DNA of 64,000 nt from Chromatiaceae bacterium (GCA_024235215.1 JACKMU010000002.1:434001-498000); one strand, 5' to 3'; shown: positions 42,972 to 53,155, counted from the stretch's first letter. Numbers and translations are program-made. Notes: generated from the sequence alone by a model not told the origin.

Positions 42972-45491
42972 TCAATCCAATTCCGGCCTGACCCGGGCTG
43001 TCGCTTGCGCCTCCCAGGGATTCTCCGGCCAATAATGCTTGGGATACCTCCCCTTCAACTCTTTTCTCACCTCGGCATAGGTCCGATCCCAGAATCCAGC
43101 AAGATCTTGAGTGATCTGCACCGGTCGCTGTGCAGGTGACAAAAGATGGATACTTACAGTAACCATGCCATCACAAACGGTCGGTGTTTCCGCCAATCCA
43201 AACATCTCCTGGAGCCGGACTCTCAATACCGGTGCCTCGCCAGGGTGATAGCTGAGCGGCTTGAGCGAACCGCTCGGAACCCTGATGTGGCTCGGGACCA
43301 GTTGCTCCACCCGTTGCTGACTGGCCCAATCCATCTGGCTCTTCAGAATCGCCGCCAGATCGAGCTGTTTCATCTGTGTTAGCCGGGTGATCCCATACAA
43401 CCATGGAGCGAGCCAGACTTCGAGGCGCTCCAGTAACCAGGCATCGGAGAGATTCACCCAGTCAGCATCCGGTTGCCACTGCCTGAGCGACTCAACGCGT
43501 GCGCGCCACTCTTGCGCGGAACTGCCCCACGGAAGCGATTCGATCCCAACCTCTCTGATACCGACCAGCAGCGCACTGCATACCTGCGCGGGATCCGGGT
43601 TGGGAACGGTTCTTGAACCAAGCACCAGCGCCCCGAGCCGCTCCTGCTCATGGGCAATTACCGCAGCGCTACTTGTATCCCAGGTCACTCCCGATTCGAA
43701 TACCAGTCGATCGCGCAGCGCGGCACGCAGCTGCGCGCTATCGACTCCTACCGCCAGATGCACCCGACCCTCCACTCTTCCTGCATCCAGATCGGCCACT
43801 ACCAGATAGCCATGGGCTGCCAGTGGATCTCCGGCAGGCAATCGCACACCTCGTCCAGAGGCGAGCAAATATCGTTCCGTATCACCTTGCCGGCGCTGTG
43901 CTATCCGTTCCGGATAGGCAAACGCGAGCAGCACACCGGATGAAAGCGAGGGTGTCGCGCTCTGACCGGTTCCGGGGAGTGCCTGTCGCAGTTGCCTGCT
44001 GACTTCGATTACCCGGGCACAGGCAGTAGTGTTGCCACCGGCGGCTGCCACGGCTCCAGCTCCTTCACGACGCCAGAGTGTTAACAGATCGAGCCGCTGG
44101 TCGATATCCGCTGACGCGCAGCGGGCACTGCGCTGAAGAATATCCCGTTCCGAAACCAACGCTGCCAGATCTGCGGCCAGCGCCGACTGTCGATGTTCTG
44201 CAGCACGAAGAAGCATGTGCGCAAGTCTGGGATGGATCGGTATTTGCGCCACGCACCGCCCATGGGCAGTAATGTGGCCCTGAACGTCCAACAGTTCCAA
44301 CGCTGTCAACAGGGTACGCGCCTGAGCCACGGCGGCAGGTGTCGGCGGGTCCAGCCACTGCATCTGCCAGGGATCGTTGACTCCCCATAACGCCAACTCC
44401 AGCACCAGTGATGCCAGATCCGCATCCAGAATCTCCGGACTGAGATGCGCCTGCAATCTGTTGTGGGTGGCTTTGTTCCATAGCCGGTAACAGACCCCGG
44501 GACCAAGCCGTCCGGCGCGCCCGCTGCGCTGCTCCGCCGAAGAGAGGGTAACGCGAATCGTCTCCAGTCGGGTCAGCCCGTTGTTCGGATGGAAGCGCGG
44601 AAGACGCGACCAACCGCTGTCGACCACCGTGCTGATGCCCTCGATGGTGAGACTGGACTCAGCGATGGATGTAGCCAGCACGATGCGGCGCCGGCCTCCG
44701 GGATCTGCGAGAATCGCCTGCAACTGCCATTCTTTTGGGAGATCGCCGTACAGCGGGCAAAGCAGTACCCCGGGATCGAGACGCATCTCCAATTCCGTCG
44801 CCAACTGACGTATCTCTGCGCTGCCGGGAAGAAACACCAGCAGATCCCCATCCTGCTCTGTCAGCGCGCGCAACACGCCCGACAGAGTGGCACGCACAAT
44901 ACTGTGATCAGCCGCACCGGTAAGGTAATGGAGCACCACAGGATGAGCGCTCCCCACCCCGCGGACAATGGGAGCATCCCCCAGCAGTGCCGCAACTCTC
45001 CCGCTCTCCAGTGTCGCCGACATCACCAGCAGCCGTAGATCCGGGCGCAGACTGGTGGTCACATCGAGCACCAACGCCAGTGCCAGATCAGCCTGCAGGC
45101 TGCGTTCATGAAATTCGTCGAAGATGACCAGCCCGACACCGGTCAGTTCCGGATCTTTTTGCAGACGCCGGATGAGTACGCCTTCAGTCATCACCTCGAT
45201 TCGCGTGGTCGCAGAGAGACAACTGTCGAAACGTACCCGATAACCCACGGTCTGTCCCAGACGGTCACCGGTGAGTGACGCCATGCGCATAGCAGCCGCG
45301 CGTGCAGCAAGTCTCCGTGGTTCCAGTAAAACGATGGTTCGCCCAGCCAGCCAGGGTTGCTCGAGCAGTGCCAATGGAACCAGTGTGGTCTTACCGGATC
45401 CTGGTGGCGCACTCAGTATGGCGCGGGGAGTCGAAGCGAGTAGTGTTTGCAGCTCCGGCAACACCGCCCGGATGGGAAGGTCGCCAATCAC
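42972..45491 (-). CDS. hrpB: ATP-dependent helicase HrpB
   Basis: A DEAH-type RNA helicase of 839 residues. The motifs are in order: AILSAPPGSGKTTLVPLALL (Walker A), DEFHERSLQADLAL (motif II as DEFH, typical of HrpB), VMSATLES (III), ATSIAESSLTIEGISTVVDSG (V), then QRSGRAGRLGPGVCYRLW (VI). The HrpB C-terminal domain follows with GMVTVSIHLLSPAQRPVQIT and YPKHYWPENPWEAQ. Its function is not well defined; loss affects biofilm or mRNA decay in some species. The start is a GTG at 45491. It is a single-gene unit on the minus strand. Confidence 0.95.
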   Translation of the reverse strand: MIGDLPIRAVLPELQTLLASTPRAILSAPPGSGKTTLVPLALLEQPWLAGRTIVLLEPRRLAARAAAMRMASLTGDRLGQTVGYRVRFDSCLSATTRIEVMTEGVLIRRLQKDPELTGVGLVIFDEFHERSLQADLALALVLDVTTSLRPDLRLLVMSATLESGRVAALLGDAPIVRGVGSAHPVVLHYLTGAADHSIVRATLSGVLRALTEQDGDLLVFLPGSAEIRQLATELEMRLDPGVLLCPLYGDLPKEWQLQAILADPGGRRRIVLATSIAESSLTIEGISTVVDSGWSRLPRFHPNNGLTRLETIRVTLSSAEQRSGRAGRLGPGVCYRLWNKATHNRLQAHLSPEILDADLASLVLELALWGVNDPWQMQWLDPPTPAAVAQARTLLTALELLDVQGHITAHGRCVAQIPIHPRLAHMLLRAAEHRQSALAADLAALVSERDILQRSARCASADIDQRLDLLTLWRREGAGAVAAAGGNTTACARVIEVSRQLRQALPGTGQSATPSLSSGVLLAFAYPERIAQRRQGDTERYLLASGRGVRLPAGDPLAAHGYLVVADLDAGRVEGRVHLAVGVDSAQLRAALRDRLVFESGVTWDTSSAAVIAHEQERLGALVLGSRTVPNPDPAQVCSALLVGIREVGIESLPWGSSAQEWRARVESLRQWQPDADWVNLSDAWLLERLEVWLAPWLYGITRLTQMKQLDLAAILKSQMDWASQQRVEQLVPSHIRVPSGSLKPLSYHPGEAPVLRVRLQEMFGLAETPTVCDGMVTVSIHLLSPAQRPVQITQDLAGFWDRTYAEVRKELKGRYPKHYWPENPWEAQATARVRPELD

Positions 45492-45856
45492 ACTAACTTG
45501 AAAGCGGTGATCTCCATCCCTGTCTTTTCGGGAAATTGCAGCTTCCTGTCCACAATGCTGCCAAACCGCCTATCCGCTGCAACATCGTGCAGCGCAACGC
45601 TTCGCGGCCGGGCACTCAGCAAGAGTCGATCGAGCCTCATCTTCTGTACGTGCATCCTCATTAACGTATAATCGCCCGTCAGATGCCAAGCTGTAACAAC
45701 ACTTTCAGTAGTATAATTCAGATAGTAACGATAATAATGATCGAATCGATAGCTTCAATTAATAGCGCTACCCTACTTTCAGGAATATAGGTTGTAAAAT
45801 AACAATTAGCGCATAAAACTCAATGTTTTAGAATAGTTTTTTGTCATCAAACCAAG
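45492..45856. other. Divergent intergenic region hrpB/ybaK
   Basis: About 365 bp, becoming very AT-rich toward ybaK. TATAAT occurs at 45667-45672 and TATAAT again near 45714, so promoters toward ybaK are likely, but matching -35 boxes are weak. No gene is apparent. Confidence 0.5.
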
Positions 45857-46339
45857 ATGAGCAGAAAAAAAACGCAGGTGACAGCTGCGATCCGGGTACT
45901 GCGTGCCGCCGGGATCGAGTTTTCAGAGCATCACTACCGATATGAACCGAGAGGAGGAACGCGTGTTTCTGCCCGGGAATTGGATGTGGATGAACACTGC
46001 GTGATCAAAACACTCGTGATGGAGAATGAAAATAAGGAGGCACTGATCATGCTGATGCATGGGGACCGGGAGGTCTCCACCAAAGCACTGGCGCGCGTTA
46101 TCGGCACCAAGTCTGTTACCCCCTGCGATCCGGCCAGTGCCAATGCCCACAGTGGTTATCAGGTCGGCGGTACCTCTCCTTTCGGAGTGCGTAAAAAGAT
46201 GCCTGTCTACTGTGAAGAAAGCATTCTGCAGCTGCCACTTATCTACATCAACGGGGGTGCCCGTGGTTATCTGATCGCGCTGCAACCAACGGCTCTGACA
46301 ACGCTACTCAAACCAATACCGGTCAACGTACAACGCTGA
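45857..46339 (+). CDS. ybaK: YbaK-type aminoacyl-tRNA deacylase
   Basis: A 160-residue YbaK/EbsC-family protein. YbaK removes cysteine wrongly attached to tRNA-Pro. The segment EHCVIKTLVMENENKEALIMLMHGDREVSTKALAR contains the conserved lysine, and GYQVGGTSPFGVRKKMPVYCEES is the diagnostic GxxSPFG block forming the substrate pocket. YINGGARGYLIAL completes the fold. It is free-standing, not fused to ProRS. Confidence 0.92.
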   Translation: MSRKKTQVTAAIRVLRAAGIEFSEHHYRYEPRGGTRVSARELDVDEHCVIKTLVMENENKEALIMLMHGDREVSTKALARVIGTKSVTPCDPASANAHSGYQVGGTSPFGVRKKMPVYCEESILQLPLIYINGGARGYLIALQPTALTTLLKPIPVNVQR

Positions 46340-46383
46340 ATCACACAGAAACTAGCCACCATTGTCCTGTTCGCCATCAGTGC

Positions 46384-46572
46384 TCACTCCCTGCGCTTAC
46401 CGCGACTGACCAGGACAACTGCGAGCACTGCGCCGAGAAAAGCTGCAATGATGGCGTCACCAGGTTCCATGCCCAGACCCAATGCACCGTAACCGGCAAA
46501 ACCACCGCCAAGCGCGCTGAACACGAGGCTGCGCATGAAGCGACAGATTGCACAGGAGTGAGAATCCGCCAT
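46384..46572 (-). CDS. Small two-helix membrane protein
   Basis: A 62-residue protein beginning MADSHSCAICRFMRSL, with a CxxC pair, then two glycine-rich hydrophobic segments (about 13-30 and 37-55; LGGGFAGYGALGLG, AIIAAFLGAVLAVVLV) and a basic end (SRGKRRE). It starts 3 bp after the stop of the RNB exoribonuclease gene, so it is co-transcribed with it. This spacing and the clean membrane pattern support a real gene despite its size. Function is unknown; the CxxC could bind metal or form a disulfide. Confidence 0.65.
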   Translation of the reverse strand: MADSHSCAICRFMRSLVFSALGGGFAGYGALGLGMEPGDAIIAAFLGAVLAVVLVSRGKRRE

Positions 46573-46575
46573 GGT

Positions 46576-48405
46576 TCAGTTCGCCAATACCCGGAAGTGG
46601 GCACTCTGATCGGGGATATCCACCGCTCTCAGTGCCAATTTCAGCGCCTGATTCAGCTCGGCAGTACCGGAATATCTGAGCCGGGTCTCCAGTGCCAGCT
46701 CCGGTAGCAACAGTGTCAGGCGTTGCTGCTGTTTCTCAACCACGATCCCCTCGCCCCGCCATTTACCTTGTTGTTTGAGATAGAGTAGTTTCCAATGCAG
46801 ATTGGAAAAACGCTCGGCCCGCCGCACCTTCCCAGCGACCAGATCGGAGGAGCCGATTCGCTCTGCGATGGCCGTTGAGGACAACGTCACCGCACCCCTG
46901 AGCAAAGCGCGCAACTGCTGATGTACCACCAGATCAAGATAGCGCCGCAGGGGGCTGGTAGCCCGGGTATAGAGGGGGAGTCCCAATCCCGCATGCGGGC
47001 CGTCCTGTATCTTGGCCTGTGACGGTTTCATCTGACGCCGGTAAGCGTACCTTGCTGCCAGATCCTCTGTTGGTTGCGGATGGTCGGGTACCGGCTGAGT
47101 CACGAACGGAATCGCTATCTCCTGCTGCAACAGATAAGCAGCGACCGCCTCCCCGGTCATCAGCATCAGTTCGCTGATCAGCATCCGGCTGCGTAGCGGC
47201 CGCTGCGGTCGAACACGGATCTCACCGCCCGTGCTCACCCGGACGTTCACTTCAGGCAGATCCAGATCAACCGCACCGGTGTTGACACGGCGTTCACGAT
47301 AGCGCTCGGCAAACTCTCTCAACTGCTGGAACGGTGGTTGCTCCATCAACTGTTCCGCTTCGATATAGCTTTTCCGGGTCACCTTGACCCAACTTGGGAG
47401 TACTTTCAGATCCCGTGGACGAGCGTCTTCGGAGAGCAGAAAACCGAACGACAGCGCCGGTGATCGCTCAGCCAACCCCAAACCCAGTAACATGGTCAGC
47501 TGCGGTGGCAACATGTGGATGATACGCTCCGGCAGATAGAGGTTGGCTCCCCTTGCGCGCGCCTCCAGATCGAGTGCAGAGTCTGGAGGCGCCAATGCAG
47601 CCACATCGGCTACATGCACCCAAATCCGCTCCTCATGATCCAGACTGACCGCATCGTCCGGATCCTCGCTCTCCTCATCATCGATGGCGAAGCTCTGCAG
47701 GTGGGTCAGATCCACCCGCTCCTCGCAGGGCAGATCCGGGCAGACGAGCTGCGGATTCTCGATCGGCAGCGAGAACCGCCGGGGATATGGATTGCAGGTT
47801 TCCGGCCAATGTCCAACACTGACCAGCATACGATGCGCGCTGACCGGATTTTCCGGATAGTCAAGCGCCGCCAGGATTCTGCTGTACTCGCATTGACCGA
47901 AGGCCAGTTGCTCCACCTCCAGCATCTGTGGACCATCCGCTGCAGCAAGATTGCGCTTCCGGAGTCGATCGAGAAGCGCGTTCCACTCCCTATCCGCGGC
48001 CACTCTGGACTCACGCTCTGCGACATCTGCATCGATCTGCGCTTTGGTTCTGGCCTGGATCCGGTCCGGGTCACCTTCGAAATAGAGCCCTTCCGCCACT
48101 TTGCTCCAGGCAGCCCAAGTAGCTGCCGGCGTGTACTCGCCGTAAATCACTTCCGTCAACTCGCGGATATCGATCGTCTCTTCGCCGAGCAGTTCCCAAG
48201 CCTCGGTGATCTCCACTTCGGGCTGCTGTAACTGCGACAGATCGCCCAAAGGCCCCGGGTGCAGCAGCGTAATATCTTTGGAGCGCACGCGCTTGCTCTT
48301 GCCGCCGCGTAACTTGATCTCTATCTTGTCGCTGACTGCGGTTACCAGCGCTGGACTCTGCTTATAGAGCACCAGCGCGCCGGGAACTGTTGGGTGATCG
48401 GGCAT
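46576..48405 (-). CDS. RNB-domain exoribonuclease (RNase II/R family)
   Basis: A 3'-5' exoribonuclease of about 609 residues. The catalytic RNB signature is plain: FAIDDEESEDPDDAVSLDH, with the aspartates that bind Mg, then WVHVADVAALAPPDSALDLEA, LYLPERIIHMLPPQL and later LYTRATSPLRRYLDLVVHQQL. The N-terminal 200 residues hold OB-like and helical regions, different from classical RNase R. It belongs to the shorter group found in many proteobacteria besides RNase R. The ATG at 48405 is chosen; the frame is open 15 codons further to a TTG without a good ribosome-binding site. It is followed by the small membrane protein. Confidence 0.9.
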   Translation of the reverse strand: MPDHPTVPGALVLYKQSPALVTAVSDKIEIKLRGGKSKRVRSKDITLLHPGPLGDLSQLQQPEVEITEAWELLGEETIDIRELTEVIYGEYTPAATWAAWSKVAEGLYFEGDPDRIQARTKAQIDADVAERESRVAADREWNALLDRLRKRNLAAADGPQMLEVEQLAFGQCEYSRILAALDYPENPVSAHRMLVSVGHWPETCNPYPRRFSLPIENPQLVCPDLPCEERVDLTHLQSFAIDDEESEDPDDAVSLDHEERIWVHVADVAALAPPDSALDLEARARGANLYLPERIIHMLPPQLTMLLGLGLAERSPALSFGFLLSEDARPRDLKVLPSWVKVTRKSYIEAEQLMEQPPFQQLREFAERYRERRVNTGAVDLDLPEVNVRVSTGGEIRVRPQRPLRSRMLISELMLMTGEAVAAYLLQQEIAIPFVTQPVPDHPQPTEDLAARYAYRRQMKPSQAKIQDGPHAGLGLPLYTRATSPLRRYLDLVVHQQLRALLRGAVTLSSTAIAERIGSSDLVAGKVRRAERFSNLHWKLLYLKQQGKWRGEGIVVEKQQQRLTLLLPELALETRLRYSGTAELNQALKLALRAVDIPDQSAHFRVLAN

Positions 48406-48567
48406 TGACTCTGATAAACACTCACAACAATCAAGATTGGGTGCCGGCAAAAGAGAGATTGCTTTGGCACAGGGTTAGTTCATCCGTTGATTTTGCCTGA
48501 CACTCGCCGTTAATTCTCCTATTATTGTTGCCCTGTAGAGGATAAATGCAACCGTTGGAAACCAGCA

Positions 48568-49599
48568 ATGAACAGCGAATGGCGCACATTTCTTCAGACC
48601 CACTCCGCAAGCGTCAGCGAAAACGATGGCGCTCAGTTCCCACAAAGCGGGACAGATCCGGCATGCGCATTGATCGATCTCTCCCATCTCGGTCTGATCA
48701 GTGTCAGTGGGGAGGATGCGGAGACATTTCTGCAGGGACAGGTTACCAACGATGTGCGCAATCTGACTGGAGAGCAGTTTCAGATCAGCGCCTGCTGTTC
48801 ACCGAAAGGGCGCATGTTGGCCAACTTTCTCTGCTTTCGCCGGCAGCAGGAGATCCTGCTGCAGCTTCCCCGGGATACACAGCAACTGCTGCTCAAGCGG
48901 CTGCCGATGTTTATTTTGATGTCCAGGGTCAAGGTGACCGATGCCAGCGACAGACTGGTCTGTTTCGGTGTGCTGGGCGAATGTGCGGAAGTACTGCTGC
49001 GCGACCGTTTCAGTCGTATTCCGGAACGGGTATGGGAGCGTGTTGAAGAGGATGGCTTCACCCTGCTGCGCCCACCCGGTGCAACGCAGCGGTTCCAGCT
49101 GATCGGCGAGCCAGACGGGATGATGGCACTTTGGGAGCAGCTGGCCGAGACCGCAAAACCGGTGAGCAGTGACCGCTGGATGTTGGAGAACATTCGCGCC
49201 GGAGTCCCTACAATCCATGGCAGCAACAGCGAGGCATTCATACCGCAGATGGTGAACATGCAGCTGATCGAAGGGGTCAGTTTCACCAAAGGCTGCTACA
49301 CAGGACAGGAGGTGGTGGCCCGCACCAGATACCTGGGCAAGGTAAAAAGACGCATGTATCTCGCCCGGATCGACAGCGCACGCTGCCCCCTTCCAGGAGA
49401 GGGGCTCTACTCACCAGAGAGCCAGTCCGGTCAGGGAGCGGGTCGGGTGGTCGACGCTCAACATGATCCGGACGGTGGGTGTGAACTGCTTGCCGTGATC
49501 GAAATCGCCTGCCATGACGCCGGCGATGTGCGTATCGTTAGCGAAGCTGGTGAACCACTTATATTTCAGACACTTCCCTACAGCTTCGAAGATAATTGA
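48568..49599 (+). CDS. ygfZ: tRNA-modifying/Fe-S protein YgfZ
   Basis: A folate-binding protein of the GcvT fold (343 residues) that supports repair and assembly of certain Fe-S enzymes such as MiaB. The defining motif KGCYTGQEVVARTRYLGKVKRR is complete, including the essential cysteine. The N-terminal part shows ALIDLSHLGLISVSGEDAETFLQGQVTNDVR, standard for the family. Its TAA... end overlaps the start region of the HDOD gene downstream, so the two are probably one unit. Confidence 0.94.
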   Translation: MNSEWRTFLQTHSASVSENDGAQFPQSGTDPACALIDLSHLGLISVSGEDAETFLQGQVTNDVRNLTGEQFQISACCSPKGRMLANFLCFRRQQEILLQLPRDTQQLLLKRLPMFILMSRVKVTDASDRLVCFGVLGECAEVLLRDRFSRIPERVWERVEEDGFTLLRPPGATQRFQLIGEPDGMMALWEQLAETAKPVSSDRWMLENIRAGVPTIHGSNSEAFIPQMVNMQLIEGVSFTKGCYTGQEVVARTRYLGKVKRRMYLARIDSARCPLPGEGLYSPESQSGQGAGRVVDAQHDPDGGCELLAVIEIACHDAGDVRIVSEAGEPLIFQTLPYSFEDN

Positions 49600-49610
49600 C
49601 AGGCCCCGAT

Positions 49611-50429
49611 ATGATTACCGAAGAAGATTTCTCGCGACTGCTTCGAACAGCGATAGCGCAGAACAAGATCACCCTGCCGACCCTACCAGAGGTAGCGCTC
49701 AAAATCCGCGATGCGGTGGAGCAGGACAGCGCAACCGCCCAGCAGATCGCCGATATGGTGGCGACAGATGCGGCACTCTCAGCGCGCCTGCTGCAGGTGG
49801 CGAACAGTCCGCTCTATCGTGGTCGCGTACCGGTTGAGCATATTCAGATGGCGGTCACCCGACTGGGTCAGAAGCTGGTGCGCAGCCTGGTGATAAGTCT
49901 GGCGATGAAGCAGATTTTCCAGGCCACCTCGGATGCGCTCGATAAGCGGTTGAGGGCACTCTGGGAGGATAGTGTTCAAGTGGCAGCGATCAGCAGGGCG
50001 CTGGCGCAGACTGTCGGCTTGAACCGGGAGCAGGCGATGCTGGCCGGTCTGATACACAACATCGGCAGCTTGCCAATTTTGACCAAGGCGGAAGAGTTCC
50101 CCGAGTTGATGCACGCGCCTGAGAGACTGGACGCATTGGTGCAACATCTCAGTCCGGCGATTGGCAAGCTGATTCTCGAGACCTGGGGCTTCTCCGAAGC
50201 GTTGATCAAGGTGGCTGAGCACTACGACAATCGCCAATACGATGGAGGCGCAACCCCCGACTACGTCGACGTGGTCCAGGTCGCGAGGATTCAGCTGATG
50301 GAGGATATGGAGCCAGAATGGATGCTGGCACCGGCCTTCGGCAAGCTCGGCCTGGAGCCGGAGGTCGAGGTGATCGAGATCGAGGGTGTGGCAGAAGATG
50401 TCGATGAGGTGAGGCAGCTCTTTCTTTGA
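49611..50429 (+). CDS. HDOD-domain signalling protein
   Basis: A 272-residue protein consisting mainly of one HDOD domain (about 20-220), a catalytically silent relative of HD phosphohydrolases used in regulatory proteins. It shows LPTLPEVALKIRDAVEQ, IADMVATDAALSARLLQVANSPLY, then LVRSLVISLAMKQ and AMLAGLIHNIGSLPIL, where HN replaces HD. The C-terminal tail is acidic (EVEVIEIEGVAEDVDE). The ATG at 49611 is used because AGG lies seven bases upstream; an earlier TTG at 49596 overlaps ygfZ by four bases. Partners are unknown. Confidence 0.88.
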   Translation: MITEEDFSRLLRTAIAQNKITLPTLPEVALKIRDAVEQDSATAQQIADMVATDAALSARLLQVANSPLYRGRVPVEHIQMAVTRLGQKLVRSLVISLAMKQIFQATSDALDKRLRALWEDSVQVAAISRALAQTVGLNREQAMLAGLIHNIGSLPILTKAEEFPELMHAPERLDALVQHLSPAIGKLILETWGFSEALIKVAEHYDNRQYDGGATPDYVDVVQVARIQLMEDMEPEWMLAPAFGKLGLEPEVEVIEIEGVAEDVDEVRQLFL

Positions 50430-50567
50430 CGGTTGTACAGCACCCTGACTAACCCCGCTCAGACGCTTCGCGGGAGTTCCGTGTCACCAGGCCCACCGCC
50501 CTGGGAAACGCGGGCATACCCGGATCGAGCAAGTGCAAGACACGCCCTATCAGGGATCGAGGACGGA

Positions 50568-52055
50568 CTACTCGGGGCGCATGTGAGGAAACAGTAACAC
50601 ATCGCGTATCGATGAGGCGTCGGTAAACAGCATCACCAGACGATCCACACCTATTCCTTCACCCGCTGTGGGCGGCATACCGTGTTCCAATGCGCGAATG
50701 TAATCGGCGTCGAAATGCATCGCCTCCTCGTCGCCCGCCTCCTTCTCCGCCACCTGCTGACGAAAACGCTCCGCCTGATCTTCGGCATCGTTCAGCTCGG
50801 AAAAACCGTTGGCTATCTCCCGCCCGCCAACGAAGAACTCGAAACGGTCGGTCACGAAAGGATCCAGGTCATTGCGTCGCGCCAGTGGTGATACCTCGGT
50901 CGGATAGGCAGTAATGAAGGTCGGGTCGAGCAGACGATGCTCGACACTTTTCTCGAAAATCTCGATCAGAATCTTGCCCAGTCCGTAGCTCTCTTTTAAC
51001 GTGATACCCAGACGTGCGGCGTGCATTCTGGCACGTTGCAGATCATCCAGATCCGCTGCGTCGATCTCCCGATTGAACCGGAGTATCGACTGTTTTACCG
51101 TCATCCGCTCAAACGGCTTGGCAAAATCGTAAGTTTTCCCCTGGTAATCAATCAGTGTCGTCCCGAGCACCTCTTTGGCCATGGTGCGTAGCATCTCCTC
51201 CGTCAGATCCATCAGATCATGGTAGTCCGCATACGCCTGATAGAACTCCACCATAGTGAATTCGGGGTTATGGGTGGTTGAGAGCCCTTCGTTGCGGAAG
51301 TTGCGGTTGATCTCATACACCCGCTCAAATCCGCCCACGACCAGCCGTTTCAGATAGAGTTCGGGTGCGATACGCAGAAACAGCTGCATATCCAGTGCAT
51401 TGTGATGGGTCACGAAAGGTCGCGCAGCGGCACCACCCGGGATCGCCTGCATCATCGGTGTCTCCACCTCGAGGAAGCCCCTGGCATTGAGATAACTTCG
51501 CATCGACTGGATGATTCCGGTGCGCATCCGGAATCTCTGCTGCGACACCTCATTCATGATCAGGTCAAGATAGCGTTGACGGTAGCACTGCTCCTGATCG
51601 GTCAACCCGTGAAACTTCTCCGGCAGTGGGCGCAGCGATTTGGTCAGCAACCGGAACTGGTCACATCTTACCGACAGTTCCCCGGTCTTGGTTTTGAACA
51701 GCCGCCCTTCGACCCCGACGATGTCCCCCACATCCAGCTCTCGCTTGAACTGCTCGTTATAGTACCCATCCGGAAGCGCATCGCGTTGTATGAACACCTG
51801 GATGCGGCCCGACATATCCTGAATATGGATAAAGCTCGCTTTGCCCATGATACGGCGGCTCATCATCCGTCCCGCGATTTTCACCCGCAGTGCCAGCTGC
51901 TCCAGTTCCTCCGGATCATGCTCACCATATTCGGCATGCAGCTCTCCCGCCATGACGTTGCGTTTGAAATCGTTGGGAAATGCGATGCCGCGCGCTCTAA
52001 TCTGCTCCAGCTTTTCACGTCGCTGCACAATCAGTCTGTTTTCGTCTTCCGTCAT
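50568..52055 (-). CDS. lysS: Lysyl-tRNA synthetase, class II
   Basis: LysS charges tRNA-Lys. The 495-residue protein has the N-terminal OB-fold anticodon domain (VKIAGRMMSRRIMGKASFIHIQD) and a class II core with motif 1 (FLEVETPMMQAIPGGAAARPF), motif 2 (VYEINRNFRNEGLSTTHNPEFTM) and motif 3 (GEGIGVDRLVMLFTDASSIRDVLLFPHMRPE). It starts one base after the prfB stop, the normal prfB-lysS pairing of gammaproteobacteria. Confidence 0.97.
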   Translation of the reverse strand: MTEDENRLIVQRREKLEQIRARGIAFPNDFKRNVMAGELHAEYGEHDPEELEQLALRVKIAGRMMSRRIMGKASFIHIQDMSGRIQVFIQRDALPDGYYNEQFKRELDVGDIVGVEGRLFKTKTGELSVRCDQFRLLTKSLRPLPEKFHGLTDQEQCYRQRYLDLIMNEVSQQRFRMRTGIIQSMRSYLNARGFLEVETPMMQAIPGGAAARPFVTHHNALDMQLFLRIAPELYLKRLVVGGFERVYEINRNFRNEGLSTTHNPEFTMVEFYQAYADYHDLMDLTEEMLRTMAKEVLGTTLIDYQGKTYDFAKPFERMTVKQSILRFNREIDAADLDDLQRARMHAARLGITLKESYGLGKILIEIFEKSVEHRLLDPTFITAYPTEVSPLARRNDLDPFVTDRFEFFVGGREIANGFSELNDAEDQAERFRQQVAEKEAGDEEAMHFDADYIRALEHGMPPTAGEGIGVDRLVMLFTDASSIRDVLLFPHMRPE

Positions 52056-52056
52056 A

Positions 52057-53155
52057 TCACATGCCGCTCTTCAAACTGGCCTCGATAAAGATATCCAACC
52101 CGCCATCGAGTACCGCTTGGGTATTGCCGGTCTCGACACCGGTACGCAGGTCCTTTATTCGCGACTGATCCAACACATAGGATCTGATCTGACTTCCCCA
52201 GCCAATGTCAGATTTGGTCTCCTCCAACGCCTGCTGATCCGAATTGCGTTTCTGAATTTCCAGCTCATAAAGCTTGGCCTTGAGCTGCTTCATCGCGTGA
52301 TCCTTGTTCTTGTGCTGAGAACGGTCGTTCTGACACTGCACCACCACGCCCGATGGAAAATGGGTGATACGCACCGCCGACTCGGTGCGGTTGACGTGCT
52401 GCCCCCCGGCACCGCTGGCACGATAGACGTCGATACGCAGGTCGGCTGGATTGATATCGATTTCGATCGAGTCGTCCACTTCCGGAGCGACGAAAACCGC
52501 GGCGAATGAGGTGTGTCTCCTGTTACCCGAGTCGAACGGTGATTTACGCACCAACCGGTGAACACCGATCTCGGTACGCAGCCAACCGAACGCATAGTCG
52601 CCGTCAAATTTAACCGTGGCTGACTTGATCCCCGCCACATCGCCTGGAGAGACCTCCATCAACGTGGTTGCGAACCCCCGCTGTTCCCCCCAGCGCAGAT
52701 ACATACGCAGCAGCATCTCTGCCCAATCCTGCGCCTCGGTGCCGCCGGATCCCGCCTGGATGTCGAGAAAGGCGTTGTTGAAATCCATCTCCCCTGAGAA
52801 CATGCGCTGGAATTCAAGCTTGGCGATGCGCTTCTCGGCCGCATCCAGATCCCTGACCACCGCACTGACAGTCGCCTCATCCTCCTCTTCGACAGCCAGC
52901 TCCATCAGCGCATTGGCGTCGGAGAGCGCTCCCCCGAGTTCATCCAGCGTGACCACGATCGCTTCCAGTGCTGCCCGCTCCTTGCCCAGCTTCTGGGCAT
53001 ACTCGGGATTGCTCCAGATAGCCGGATCCTCCAGCTCGCGCAGCACCTCGGTCAACCGCTCCTGTTTGACCGGATAGTCAAAGATACCCCCTCAGGGCAT
53101 TGGACCGACCCTGTAATTCACTGATTTTATTATAAATGGGATTGAGATCCTGCAT
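52057..53155 (-). CDS. prfB: Peptide chain release factor 2 with programmed +1 frameshift
   Basis: RF2 reads UGA and UAA stops. Codons 1-25 (MQDLNPIYN... ending RGYL) are in one frame and meet an in-frame TGA at 53078-53080; translation shifts +1 and continues DYPVKQERLTEV to the stop at 52057. With the shift the product is 365 residues, the standard RF2 length. The SPF stop-codon recognition tripeptide (RKSPFDSG) and the catalytic GGQ (GAGGQHVNRTES) are both present. The ATG at 53155 has GAGG seven bases upstream. It is read as the leading gene of prfB-lysS. Confidence 0.97.
53077..53092 (-). promoter_or_regulatory. RF2 programmed frameshift signal
   Basis: AGGGGGTATCTTTGAC on the minus strand: an internal Shine-Dalgarno-like AGGGGG, three bases, then CTT followed by the TGA stop and C. 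This is the classical site where low RF2 levels let the ribosome slip +1 on CTT, so RF2 controls its own synthesis. Confidence 0.97.
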
